This document shows, one piece after another, positions 25,901 to 39,000 of a DNA stretch of 64,000 nucleotides (the first letter of the stretch is position 1; each line of letters starts with the position of its first letter). This stretch comes from Hydractinia symbiolongicarpus. Lineage: Eukaryota > Cnidaria > Hydrozoa > Anthoathecata > Hydractiniidae. A program made the position numbers and the translations under genes. The notes below the pieces were generated by a model, which ran no database searches, was not told the DNA's origin, and saw nothing but the letters and a program-made list of their open reading frames with translations. The stretch is from assembly GCF_029227915.1 (NCBI RefSeq), contig NC_079875.1:6510001-6574000 (forward strand), given 5' to 3'.

Positions 25901-28900
25901 CTACAATCGTGGACGAAATGTAATAAATGATCTTAAAAAAATATTGACATTTTGTCAAAAATTGCTAATATCACCAGAAAGGGGAATTTTGGCAGGTGTT
26001 TTATTCATTTTTTCCACCATTGTAGCTTTCACATTGTCGAATATATTTTGGGCATCGCATGACCCAGGTCCGTGCTACAAAGAAACAAAATATGGCTGTT
26101 ATAAGAGACAAGTTGCCAAGGAAATGTATGACAGGTAAACTGTCATACATTTCCTTGGCATGGATTTTTACCATTACGAGTACCAATTCGACTAAGGGTT
26201 TGAACCAAATATGACTATTATCATAGAGTAACAAAAAATGTTTAATTGATCTTCTTTTTTTTATATCAAATGTACTATGTAAAATAACCTGGAAAAATAT
26301 TTTCTACATATAGGAGGAATTCCAGAATTTTATGAGCATGTCTACTAGTACACTGGTGTTTACTCTGCTTTATTTCATGTAACTTGAGAGAGACAGTTCG
26401 AATACATATAAAAAATTAATAAATACTATATTTACTCTAGTAATTGACTTTATACCTATATCTCCTGCCATGGCATAGTATTGTGAGCGTGCTTTCTGGA
26501 ACAATTTTAAGGAATTCAGTCACGCTCACAAAACATCAGACACATCACACATAGTACATCAAGCAAAAGTTCCAGTATTTGCATTTTTTAAATTGACAGA
26601 GAAGGTTTGTGCTAAATTTAGTTGAGTGTTTATGGTTCTTATGAATCACAACTCCTTTGACCTTTTTAAAAACACAAAATGCCCAAAATACATTTGTCGA
26701 AAATAATGATAATAATAATAATCTGATTTTCATGCATTGAAAAAACTTTGATATTCCCCTATAGCAAACTGGCCTTTCCTTTCTTAGGTTAAAATACTAT
26801 TCATCCCATGGTCGGAATAACAGAGTTAATAAGGTTATCACAGTTTTCTTGTTTTATTATGAACAATTGAGGGAAATTTTTTTGTCACTTTTCTTACAAA
26901 ATTTATGTGATAACTTGCTAAATTAAACAAACCTTAAATTATTCAAAATAAAAAATCCACCTGTTTCAGCACAAAATTCTGTACAGCTACTTCTACGCAT
27001 AGTGTAGGCATACTTCGAGCAATCTCCAATCCCTTGACAGCTTTCATACATGGTGGAACTTCCAAAACATTGGCTACTTTCCACTGCATTTATACATTTT
27101 CTTTTGCGAGTCCGGTTACCCGTTTCACATACAACATTACAAGGTAACCATTCTGACCATGCAGCCCAGTGAGCTGAAAAGAGTAAAATCTTACTACCAT
27201 AGAGGTGTTAATTAGTACAATAAGGCTTGTATAAAACACACAAACATCTTTTATGGTAAAGTGGCTCCATGCAAGTGCGATTTTAAATTTAAAGAGAGGT
27301 TATTTTAAAAATTATGTAACAATGTTAGGTTTATTTCCAATTAATAAGTCTGCCATGATTAAATTTTATTCTATTATTGTGTTAGCGAATTTATAAAAAT
27401 AAGAAAATAAACAAAAAAACAAACAAACAAAAATACCTGAATCTTGTGTTGTTGAATGTGTAGGAGTAGATGTGGCGAGTGTAGAAGTTTTTGTGTTAAG
27501 AGTGGTAAACTTTGAACTTGTTGCGAAAAGTTCAGTGCTGTAAATTGTTGCTTGAATTGATTCTGTCGATGTGAGCGGAGATGTCGATACATACAGTGTA
27601 GATGGTATTGTAAAGAATGACGACGCTATGCTGGTGAAAATAATACTTGAGGTTATATTGCGATCTAAAAGTAAGCAGGACCCTATAGGATAGACTGGCT
27701 ATGAATAATAAAACTATCTGTATTCCCGTGAAAGAATCCCCTGTATTTCTCTTTTATTCCATGCAACAGGCATGTTGTATGGATTAGGGTTAAAAAACAA
27801 AAATCAAAAAACAAACAACACAGACTGCTGTGTTGTTTGTTTTTTGATTTTTTGTGAATTTGACAATCCGCCTTATATAATAATTACAGCCTAAGCATGC
27901 GCATTGAAAGAATAACAACTCAATACTGTGCAATAAAAGTTAAAGTGTCCAACAACTGCAGTATATTTCTGACATTTAAAAAGAACATTCATATTTTTTT
28001 AGAAACACAAAATCCAAAACGCACTGAAATTTAAAATTTTTACCTATACTGTTTTTTGTTGTTGTTTATATTTTCTACTTACCACAATGTGCATTTTCAA
28101 AATCAAAACATGACACCACACCCAAAGTCATCTAAACCTTTTTTTTTACTAGCCACAAGGTTAAGTACATAATTTCAATAAGTAAATAAGTACATAATTG
28201 CAACACAATACGACAATACAGACTATAATTTGACTCGAATGGCGTCAAAAATTCAAAGAAATTATTAACCTTTAATCTGCGCTGGATATATACATTCCAA
28301 AGTGAAATATAGCTCGTCATTTGAAAATTGCAAGCAGTAACCATAATATTCAAATATAGCTGGTCGAAAAAACCCATCCACAAAATGAAATACAATGCAA
28401 TCAATGGCATCGTCGTTCATGATTCCTAACACAAGAACATATAGAATCATATTATACTCATATACATATTATGCCAACCATAAAGTTTCTTGGTAAAGGT
28501 ATTGCTAATATTTATATTCATAGGCAACTTGACTTTTAAGTTAGTATTTGAGTTGCTAAAAAATTAAATTGAAGTTGTTTAATAGTGGCTTAGAAAAAAA
28601 TCGAACAGTTTACAAATTATCAAAAACATTGCTAGGAATTCACTTAATTGTTGTTTTTTAACAACTAAATACTAAGAACTAGACACTAAATAAAGGAAAA
28701 GCAAAATAAGTGTTCACTTTACCCTTAATTTTGTATTTTTTTTAATATCTTTAGTTCAAAACACTCTACCAAAGCTGCTTATCAATTTTACAGAATTTAC
28801 AGAATTACTTATAAGAATTTTTTTTAACTTTTATTTAGCTGTAATTTTAGGGAAAATATTATGCCGAAGTGTTGCCATTGCAACCAATTTTGAAAGTTTT

Positions 28901-29977
28901 AAAGAATTTTAGTTTTTTTTTTATGAAAAATTTTGAAAATTGTTCTTTAAGATTTAGGAGATTTCTTATTATATAGCTAATCATTTTATGTTTGTCACAT
29001 TAATGTGACTAAATATAAAGCAAATGTGATACTTAAGTAAAATTAAAAAAAATCTTCTTATAATAACAAAGAGCACAAAATGTGCTTATACTTACCTATT
29101 TTCACTGGGCTTTTTATGTCAAACTGAGTGAGATATAAGCAATAAATGACGTCATTGCTGGAATCATTTACAGTAAGGTAACCCTTGAAGTTTAACAGTA
29201 ATTTGTAACCCACGTTTTTTATGATCTCTCCTGGTGCTAGCATGTCTGTACTCCATACATAGTCAACTCCAGCTATTTGGTAAAATATTTCTTTTGCTGT
29301 GAAATTTTCACCTAAAAACAATGATAGCAAAGTTATCTAAAAGTTATCTACAAATGCAAATATTATTTTTTCATCAAGGTTTTGCAAACACAGGGTGTGA
29401 ACAATTTCTGTTTCAGAATAAAATCGTGAATTTAATAGTTGAAAAAAATAGGGAAACTTAAGAAGGTTGATTCTAACTTTTACAACAATAACAAAGTATT
29501 TTCAATGTTCTTCTAACGAGTTTATGAGGAACTAGTCTTTAGCCCATGGAAAAATCCACTGGTTCGCCCGTCGCAGCTAATGTACCATTTTCCGTGACAG
29601 ACAGACAGACAGACGGACGGACAGACGTATTTTCAATGTTCTTCTAACGAGTTTATGAAAAATGAGCGCAAGAAGGTATAATAAAGTATATATAAGATAT
29701 AATACATACAATATATACATTAATTTTCTGTAAAAATAATTGGTGTTATACAAACATTAATTTTGGATAGCATGAAATAAAAGTCAAAAATGGTGTATGC
29801 ATGGTGTATGAATTCATCTGACTTCATCTAACAACGAGTATTAGCATGGTAAATGCGTGTGAAACAGTTGTGCAATTAACAATTCAACATCTATTTAAAA
29901 TACTTTACAACATGTATTTTACCCAACTAATTGTATAACAAATCATTTGCACCTATAGTATAGAATTTTAAAAAATT

Positions 29978-30009
<32 letters not shown>

Positions 30010-33000
30010 TCTCGACTTAACGTCCGTTTTCCGTGCTAGCATGGGTTGGACGGGGTATATTACTGACCCTCTTCCAATCTGATCTAGACTGTGTTAGATC
30101 TAAACTCAACTTGCTCTGTATCAAGTCTGTCCTTATAACTTGCCAAGTCCTTCTCGGTCTGCCTCTGGGCTTTGCCCCAGGAAATATGAAGTCTCTACAC
30201 TTTCTTACCAAATTATCCCCCTCCTCCCAAAATAATACAAATAATAGTTACCTTGGAATGAAAGCAGCTCTAAGAAAAAAAAAAGTAATTTTATATAACA
30301 TTTTATCGCACATGATACAGTTGGGAATATTTGTGTCTGATACTTGTGTTTTATATGCAATCATATATTCCTTTTTCAAACAAAAGGATTTTTTTTTACG
30401 TAAGCAGTGACCATGTTGACAGCTCTTAATAGTCATACTGGTTGGAAAAATATGTCAGCCAAAATTTTTAAAGTAAATGTCACTCAATTTTAACTGCAAT
30501 TTTTGAACCAGTGTTTACTTCAGATTGTTGCTACCACGTGCTTTAAAAACATTGGGACAGTATATTGACCCAAAATAATATTTACAAAATCCCCACAATT
30601 TTCCTAACGTACTTTTTAATATTTTTGTAAAGTAAATATCCAATTTGTTACTCAAAAATAAAATAGAAACACTGTAAATACCTAGATTGGTGGATACATT
30701 TGTAAAGCCAACTTCGTAAACACATGAATCTGTAAATGTTAGTTGGGAGTCAACATACTGTAAGCAAAGAATGGTATGGTTGACATCCACAAATATGAAG
30801 AATCTGTTTTCAAATTTAAAGGATATACAGGATTTTGACGTTGTAGCGTTATACTCTAAAAAAAAAATATATTCAGCCATTCTAATTTACATCGGCATTC
30901 CGCAACTGGGAACACAATTAAAACATGTAAACAAACTAGGCAGGCACATAATATATCACGTCAGCATTTTTTTGGTGGTGTGAAATTAGAGAGATTATGG
31001 TAATACAACATTGAATAGATCAACAGAAATATTATAGATATTGGTATGGTGAGATGTAAAAGAAAAAGTCTATGTTAAGATACCTGCAATATGAGGTGAG
31101 CTTCCATTAACAACGTCTGCTGAACCATGTGAAAGACAAAAGTTTCCAGCACCGTGAAGCTGTTGATGAACAATAATGAAACCATTTTGACCAAGAAAGG
31201 AGAACTTTGGTTCATAATAATTGTTCTCATTGATGTATACTCCTTCACGAATGATTTCCGCTTTCCAGTATGTCATTGGTGTGTCGTGAAAATAGAAATG
31301 CTTCCTCTGAATGCTTGCAGGAGTTTCAAAATCTTAAAGAAAAAAATAATAATAATTATGACATACCGAAAGGTGGTAACCCTGTTACAAGGTTTTAAAC
31401 TTTTTTTGACCAAAAAATTTTAAACGGCCTTGTTAACTTTGCTCTTTTGACCAATACGGGTAGTAAACTGATTCAGTTGAGTCCATACATATATAAGTCT
31501 AATTAGACTGGCTGGTAGCCTAGTGGTAGAGCGTACGCTTTCAGGGCGGGAGCTTAAGTCCAAAAAAGTGTAAATTTATTTTTTCTGCTTAGCGTCCAGC
31601 ATGAGAGTAGGATTGCTATATTAGGTTGTTGTCTAGTTGAGCAATTGCTATGTTCGCATGACTTTCGTAGCTTAAATTGGAGCTTTAAAAGCACTAGGAC
31701 CCCCTTCTCAGGACCCTAGTTGATAGCAGTACACATAGGACATGAAGAGGCTATCCTGGATAAACAATTTTAATAAGTACATTTGAAATTTGAAAACACA
31801 TAATGTTAGAAAATTTGAAATACTTACAAGCATAATAAATTAAAATAAAAAACAAACATATTTCTTGAATAACATGGTTTGCAAAAACAGATTGGCAATT
31901 TGGGAAGGAACAACTACTAATTTAAACCCTGGAAAATGATTTTTTTCTAACAAGACCAATAAATGCAGTGCAAGACCTTAAAGAAAAAACTTACCCCCGT
32001 TTTTTTGACAAATAAAATGAAATTTGGAATTGCATTTCATATCCACCCAACCATCAGATTGCAGAATAACACAATTTTTTACACCATCATTGTCATCGGG
32101 TTTACCAGATGCCCAACTTTGATATCCACCACCAGGTCCTTTTGCAGCCCAAACAAACTTTCCTTCAGATTCAATATCGTTATAGCCTGCAAAAATTTGT
32201 TATCTCGTTCCGATTATCAAAGTTTGAATCAAGACCTAAGTTCAGGTACTTTTGACTTGATCATTTTTATGCTTTGTTGACAAAAAAATTGGAGTTGCAT
32301 GATAATTTATTAACACTTTAACAGTATGATTTTACTTCATCATTCAGTTACTAAGAGTAAGATCTAAAGTTAAAGAAGCAAAGTCTGACTGCAATGCTTC
32401 CCTGAAGCTGACATAGAAACAAAATATTGATAAATGAAAAGCGGTTTTAAAGTATTTCCTATTTTACGAGGTGATGTCCAGTTGTTTTTGGAGATCATCC
32501 TTGTAGCTATTTCACTACCCTATGATTTTATGTGTTTGGATGCTTTTTGAGTTGTGTTACCTTGTTTTCTATTTATCACATCATATACATATTTACTGGA
32601 ATATAAGACACCACGGACACATATCTAGGTTTAGAATTTTGAGGAAGGGCAACCCTTTTTTTGGAGAAAAGTGTGCATAAAGATATTTAAAAGACCCTGA
32701 AATATTTTATTTTTATGCAAATTGGAGAATACAAAGCAAAAGATAAACAAATTAATTTGGAAACTTTAAGTTTGTCTAAAAGCCATGGAGGACTATTTAC
32801 AAAATCACAATTAGCCCTACAAACTTTTATAAAGACAAAGTTGTATTAAATGAGCTTTATATCCAAATCATGTTATAGCAAGTACCATTATTGTAATAAA
32901 AACAGGGTGGTCTTTCTAATTCACATCAACATTCAGCAATTGCGAAGGTGGATGCTGTGTTGGCAAAAATTCCTGATTCAAATCAGCATTTTTTTGACAA

Positions 33001-36000
33001 CATAGTTTTTCTTTAGTTGTATGTAACTTAAACTTAAAAACATTGTACTCTTCTTTTCTCTGTAAATTAAACTATAATTTGTGTATAGGAGCATATGATT
33101 ACAAAAAAAATATAATTACTGACGTGAAATACAAGTTTGCCAATGTAAGCAGGCAAATGACATTTTACGTTGGCAAAAAATTGCTGAAATATAATAAATT
33201 GAATTAAAAAAGCTGTAGAGTTTAAATCACTTATTAGGAAGTTCAAGCCTATCCAAAGAAAAATATGTTGGATGGATAATAAAGAATTTGAATTAAAAGT
33301 ATAAAGCAATACACTCCATAAACTTACTTGTCCAGTATCCACCAACTGTATCAAATTGTGCATTGTTTATCAAAAATTGATGCTGATCATTGTCTAATAT
33401 GGCTACCAAAAATGCATTATAACCTCGACATATTGAATGTGCTCCTTTCCATGTAGCTTTTTTGTTTGAAAAAAGGTAGCAAGTGGAGTTGCCATTTAAA
33501 ATCCAGGGTGTGTTGCAAAACAAAGATGTGTCCTGTACAACATCTACACAGAATAAATTCATAGATTTTAGTTGAGACAAATTCACTACAGCCATAAAAA
33601 AATATAATGTTGTTGATATTGTCCCTCTTGCATTAGAAAAATGGTTTTATTTATAAACAACAGCCTTGTACAATTTTTTTATAAACAAAAACACTCAACG
33701 TAATAAAAGTTATTGAAACAAACTCACTTTTATTTCTCTGACAAACAAAAGGTAAATTTTCTGAGCAAAATGAGTACGATAAATTTAAATGATAAAATTT
33801 GACACAACTGCTTTCACTTGCTCCAAATGTATTAAGATATGGTTGGCCATTTATCCAATGCAAGTTCTTTGCTCCAACCCAAAATCTAAAAAAGGATAAA
33901 CTGTCAGGTCACTTTTTTATCAAGAAAAACTTACTAAAAAATTTCAGAGAAAGTGCTTCTATTTATAAAGTTTACAGGCCCAAAGTTCATGATTATAATT
34001 TAGTTACAACATCAATAAAGTACAAAACACGATTCTTCTTTAGTCCCTTCAAACTTCTTATCCTTATTCAGAAATTTGACAATGAAAAAAAAGATGACAT
34101 TAAACATTTACCAGTATAAATTAGTTCTAGGAATACTGATATTAGGGACATTACAAAACAAGAACAGTGAATATATCTGAATGATTTAGATCACCATTCG
34201 TACTGAAATAATCAAAGTGTTCCAGGAGCTGATACAACAATCAAAGGTAAGATGGATAAAAGTAATCTGAAGTCAATAATACAAATACAAAAAGTATCTT
34301 GTAAAGTGACGAGACCCAAAATTTACCTATATGTTAAACACTTAGAAACAGGTGAAAATAAATAGTGTGTCTTCCTGTGCGGGTAAACTAAGGACATCCT
34401 GGGACCAAATTTGGGCCATTTCCCCCAAATTACGTTATCACACCCACAGGTTGATGATATCATCAAAAAGCCTTTAAACCTTAATACTTCTGGAACTGTA
34501 ACAGACCATCCTATAATTTTTTTTGATCAGTGTTCCAAGCTCTACACAACTAGACATGGGTTATTAAATTTAGAATAAAATACTTTTTGTATTTGGCAGC
34601 TCATTGCTGACATCAACAAAACCTATTTCTAATATTTGTCTCCCTCATCATGTTTACATTTTTAGGCCAACTAACTAATTTTATTATAAATTTGATGCTG
34701 GCTTACATTTGGTTACCAGTCATGTTTCCAAGGAAATAACTCTCGTCAGTTGAGTTCAAAACAACCAAGTCAGCTTGGAAGGAATGACAATAAGCTTGTG
34801 CATCATCCCAAGTTACATTTTCATTGATATTTAGATAGCATTTGTTTTCTAATTGTTTCCATGGACAACCACCACAATGATTTGTGTTATTTATAAACAG
34901 AGATGCTAAAGGGTTAAAAAAATTTATAGTGTATAGTTTTTACAAGGAAAATACTCAAGTATCATGCAACAATAAAAATACATTTAAAAACCATAGCCAA
35001 ATAAATAAATTATGTTTGAACAAACCTGAAAGCTCACTTACATATGGTAGCTCTTTTACATGCAAATCTGTAGCGACTGTCACAAGTAACCATTTCCCAA
35101 ATCCTTTTCTGGTTAACTACAACACAATTCCCAGTCTGAAAAAGACCCACTACAGGCCAATGATTTATAAAACTCGTCTCGTTTAAAGATGTTGTTTCCC
35201 ATTCAAAATTATCAGTGATATTTGAATAACGAAGTCCAATATAATAAGGCTGTGCTGACAAAGGAATATCTGTTGGTAAACATTCATCGGTAAATTCCAG
35301 TATACTTCCATTTACAGCATGGCATATTTTTTTGGCAGTATTATAGTCCACTTTCACTTCTGATAAATAAAAACTAATCCCATCTTGTTGTATCCAATTT
35401 GTTTTGTAGATAACTGATGCTAAAAAAAAATCACAGTGTTTACAAAACTTTCCAAACTGGTCAAATTGTTTCCTGACATCGATGAAAATGAATTCTTCAA
35501 TGAAATAATCAATAATCACTATTAAGTCATAAACTAAAAATGAAATAGACTTGAAAACAATTATTTTAACAAAAGTAAATTAAAATGTAGTTTACTTCTT
35601 CTCTAACTTTAAAAAAACGAAAACTATATTAAGAAAAATAACATGGGTATCCATTTTATAATTTTTTTATTTAACTTACATGTCTTTTGACAAATCACCG
35701 GTCTCCTATTCTGACAATTAATAAGCTGTATTCCACATGAATTTAAAACACCACAAAGATTTGAAGCAGACTTTTTTGTTGATATCCAAGGTGAAGATTC
35801 CGAAACATATCCAGTGTTCCAATTAAATATTGAATTGTTAACATCTCTCAACCCAACCCAGAAATCTTTCCTGCCAAAAGTAAGTTGATTTGAGATGAAA
35901 TCCATTTCATCAGTATACTCTGTATAGCTTTCCATTGTGAATTCTACCAAACTTGCATTCATGTCATTGCATAATCTTTTAGCTTCACTCCATGTTAATC

Positions 36001-39000
36001 CAACATTTACATAAAGGTAATGCTGATTTTTTGGACTGATCTTCCACTCAAATGCAGCAGTGTCTAAATTATAATATGATGATATATTTTCTCTTCTATT
36101 AAAAGCTGTATTTTGTTTATAGCTCAGGGTGCTGTTTAATAAATGTCACATTTCGAAAGATATAAAGAGCTTCACCTAACTGTGATTTCGGAAATTGAAC
36201 TTATATATTTATTATAGACTTATTATGATTCACCTAACAATCGGAGAGTGTTTGGCTGTTAAATATACATACTGCTTTCTTCTTAGCATAAAATATTACC
36301 TGACGAGTTCGGTAGACTTGCAAGAGAATCAGATACTGTTCGATTTGAACCTATTTAAAAATGAATAAAACTACGCACAAAACATACTGATTTATTTCTC
36401 CTAAGATTTATGTGTTTGTCTATCTAAAGTTTTGTCATTGACTGAAAAGTTTATGTACTGCATCGTTTTAATAGATACTTCTCTCATAATATTATACTCT
36501 GTCAAGATACGCTTTAAGTTTGGTTCGTAGTACGGTCTTGTATTTGCTCAAACCAGTAACCAGTGTGATTAACATAGAAATTAAAGTTATTGTAAGTTAG
36601 CAACCTAAAGAAAAAAAATTATCATTTTGTTTTGCACTTCTAAGTAATTTTAAGCTTCATATATATATAATAAGTGCAATTGCAAAAAGTTTAGTTGATC
36701 ATACTAGAGTATTGCAAATGAGACTTGCATTCATGTCATTGCATAATCTTTTAGCTTCACTCCATGTTAATCCAACATTTACATAAAGGTAATGCTGATT
36801 TTTTGGACTGATCTTCCACTCAAATGCAGCAGTGTCTAAATTATAATATGATGATATATTTTCTCTTCTATTAAAAGCTGTATTTTGTTTATAGCTCAGG
36901 GTGCTGTTTAATAAATGTCACATTTCGAAAGATATAAAGAGCTTCACCTAACTGTGATTTCGGAAATTGAACTTATATATTTATTATAGACTTATTATGA
37001 TTCACCTAACAATCGGAGAGTGTTTGGCTGTTAAATATACATACTGCTTTCTTCTTAGCATAAAATATTACCTGACGAGTTCGGTAGACTTGCAAGAGAA
37101 TCAGATACTGTTCGATTTGAACCTATTTAAAAATGAATAAAACTACGCACAAAACATACTGATTTATTTCTCCTAAGATTTATGTGTTTGTCTATCTAAA
37201 GTTTTGTCATTGACTGAAAAGTTTATGTACTGCATCGTTTTAATAGATACTTCTCTCATAATATTATACTCTGTCAAGATACGCTTTAAGTTTGGTTCCA
37301 AATAAGGTTTACAATCGTTGTGCAAAGTGGAAAATCACTGAAAGATATGTTGTGCAACCTTTGATGATTATTTTTTATATAAAAATTGTAAGTAGCCGGA
37401 TGTAGTGACATGCACCTGTAATCTAGCTAAACTTGTGGATGGTATCATATGTTTGTATTAAAGCTGCACCCATAGCTCGTATTTCTTTAAAAAAAATAAA
37501 GATTAAAGGGAGTTTTTAGCAAAAAAAAACTAAAATAATTTAATTACTCACAAAAATCTTTACTGCTATTTGATGGATAAAAGAGATTTATAAAAAGTTA
37601 TTGAAGGAAGATTAACAATTTGTAGAAGTTATCTAAAATTTTCCTGTTTTTTTAAATTCAGAAATTTTGGTTGGATGTGTTTTAGATGCAGCTAAATCAA
37701 TCCTAATTGAAACTGAAACAGGATTTTTCATTGTTTTAAAAAAAACCACTAACATTTTTGACCTGGCTCTACTAAAAGGATGAAATCCTAATTTTTTTCC
37801 TAATTAACTTGACTAAAATGTCTCCTTGGTTAGAAACTCCTGATTTTATTAAATATTAAAATGATCATATTTCACATATATACATGACATATTCCACAGT
37901 TTAAAATCTTAATCCGTGTCTTGGAAAAACTTCAGTGGAAAAAAAAAACTTAGTGAAAAGTTTTGAAAGTATTATGCCTGTTTTTTTAAGCTTGAGAAAT
38001 TCTACTTAAGTGTTTATATTTTTTATTCTGAACATTTCAGTAAAAATCTGCTGTATCCTGTTAGCCAAAATAATGTCGAAAATCCAGTAAAACTGTTGTT
38101 GTAATGTCGTCTGAGAAACCCAAAAATAATTTTTTTTTATGTACTTAGTACCCTTGTCAACTTACAAAAGTCTAGAGAAAAATTGAGATCACTGAATTAA
38201 AAAGAATGTTGCGCATTCTTTATAAAACAAATACATACCATAACCACCAGCTGCACATATAAAAGGAGCTTTTTGACTACATACTTCTGTACGCCATCTA
38301 CTAACACTTCTTACATATAATACACAACGTGGAGTATATGAAGATTTAAAATACCAATTCTCGTAAGTCATGTTTTTTCCTGAAAAAGTTAAGATTATAT
38401 TTAAAACTTCAACTGTGTCATTGTAATTTAAACAAACCTTAGTGTGGTGTAACAAATTGTCAGCAATATTAGAAAATTTACACCACATTCTGTACTTGAT
38501 ATTGCATTTCTTACTTGTCTCAATAAATACTGCAATCTGATAAGGAAACATATGTTCGATTTTTCAAGATTTTAAAGTAAATCATCATGGAAAAACAACA
38601 CGAAACAACAATATTCTACTTGTTGTGCCTAAGGTCAGACAGGAGTTTGCGAAGACAGCTTTTTAGACATGTGAGCAAAGCTTTATAACTTGTTACCTAG
38701 AGAAATTTGATTGGCCCAAAATAGAATTCAACAAGAAACTTGAATATTTTGAAATCTAAAGATCTTTTTAATTATTAATATTTTATAATGTGTATATTTA
38801 ATATTTTAACTATATCTATATATTTTAGGTTTTCATTTTTATTTAAAAGACATGATTGATAGCAGTTTTTAACTGATTTGTACATCCTTTTAAAATAGAA
38901 CTTTGTCAATTATGAAGAACTTATTAAGAACATACTTAGCCTGAATTCCTTCATAGGTTTTAAGAACTAAGTAGTTAAAGTCTAGAAAACAATTACTTTA

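Noticed and set aside
28083-28130. Exon-like stretch (minus) with strong GTAAGT donor and MAM-like CFDFENAHC
   Set aside because: The open frame does not fit the phase of exon 27 or 28, and the fitting frame has stops; exon 27 joins exon 28 directly.
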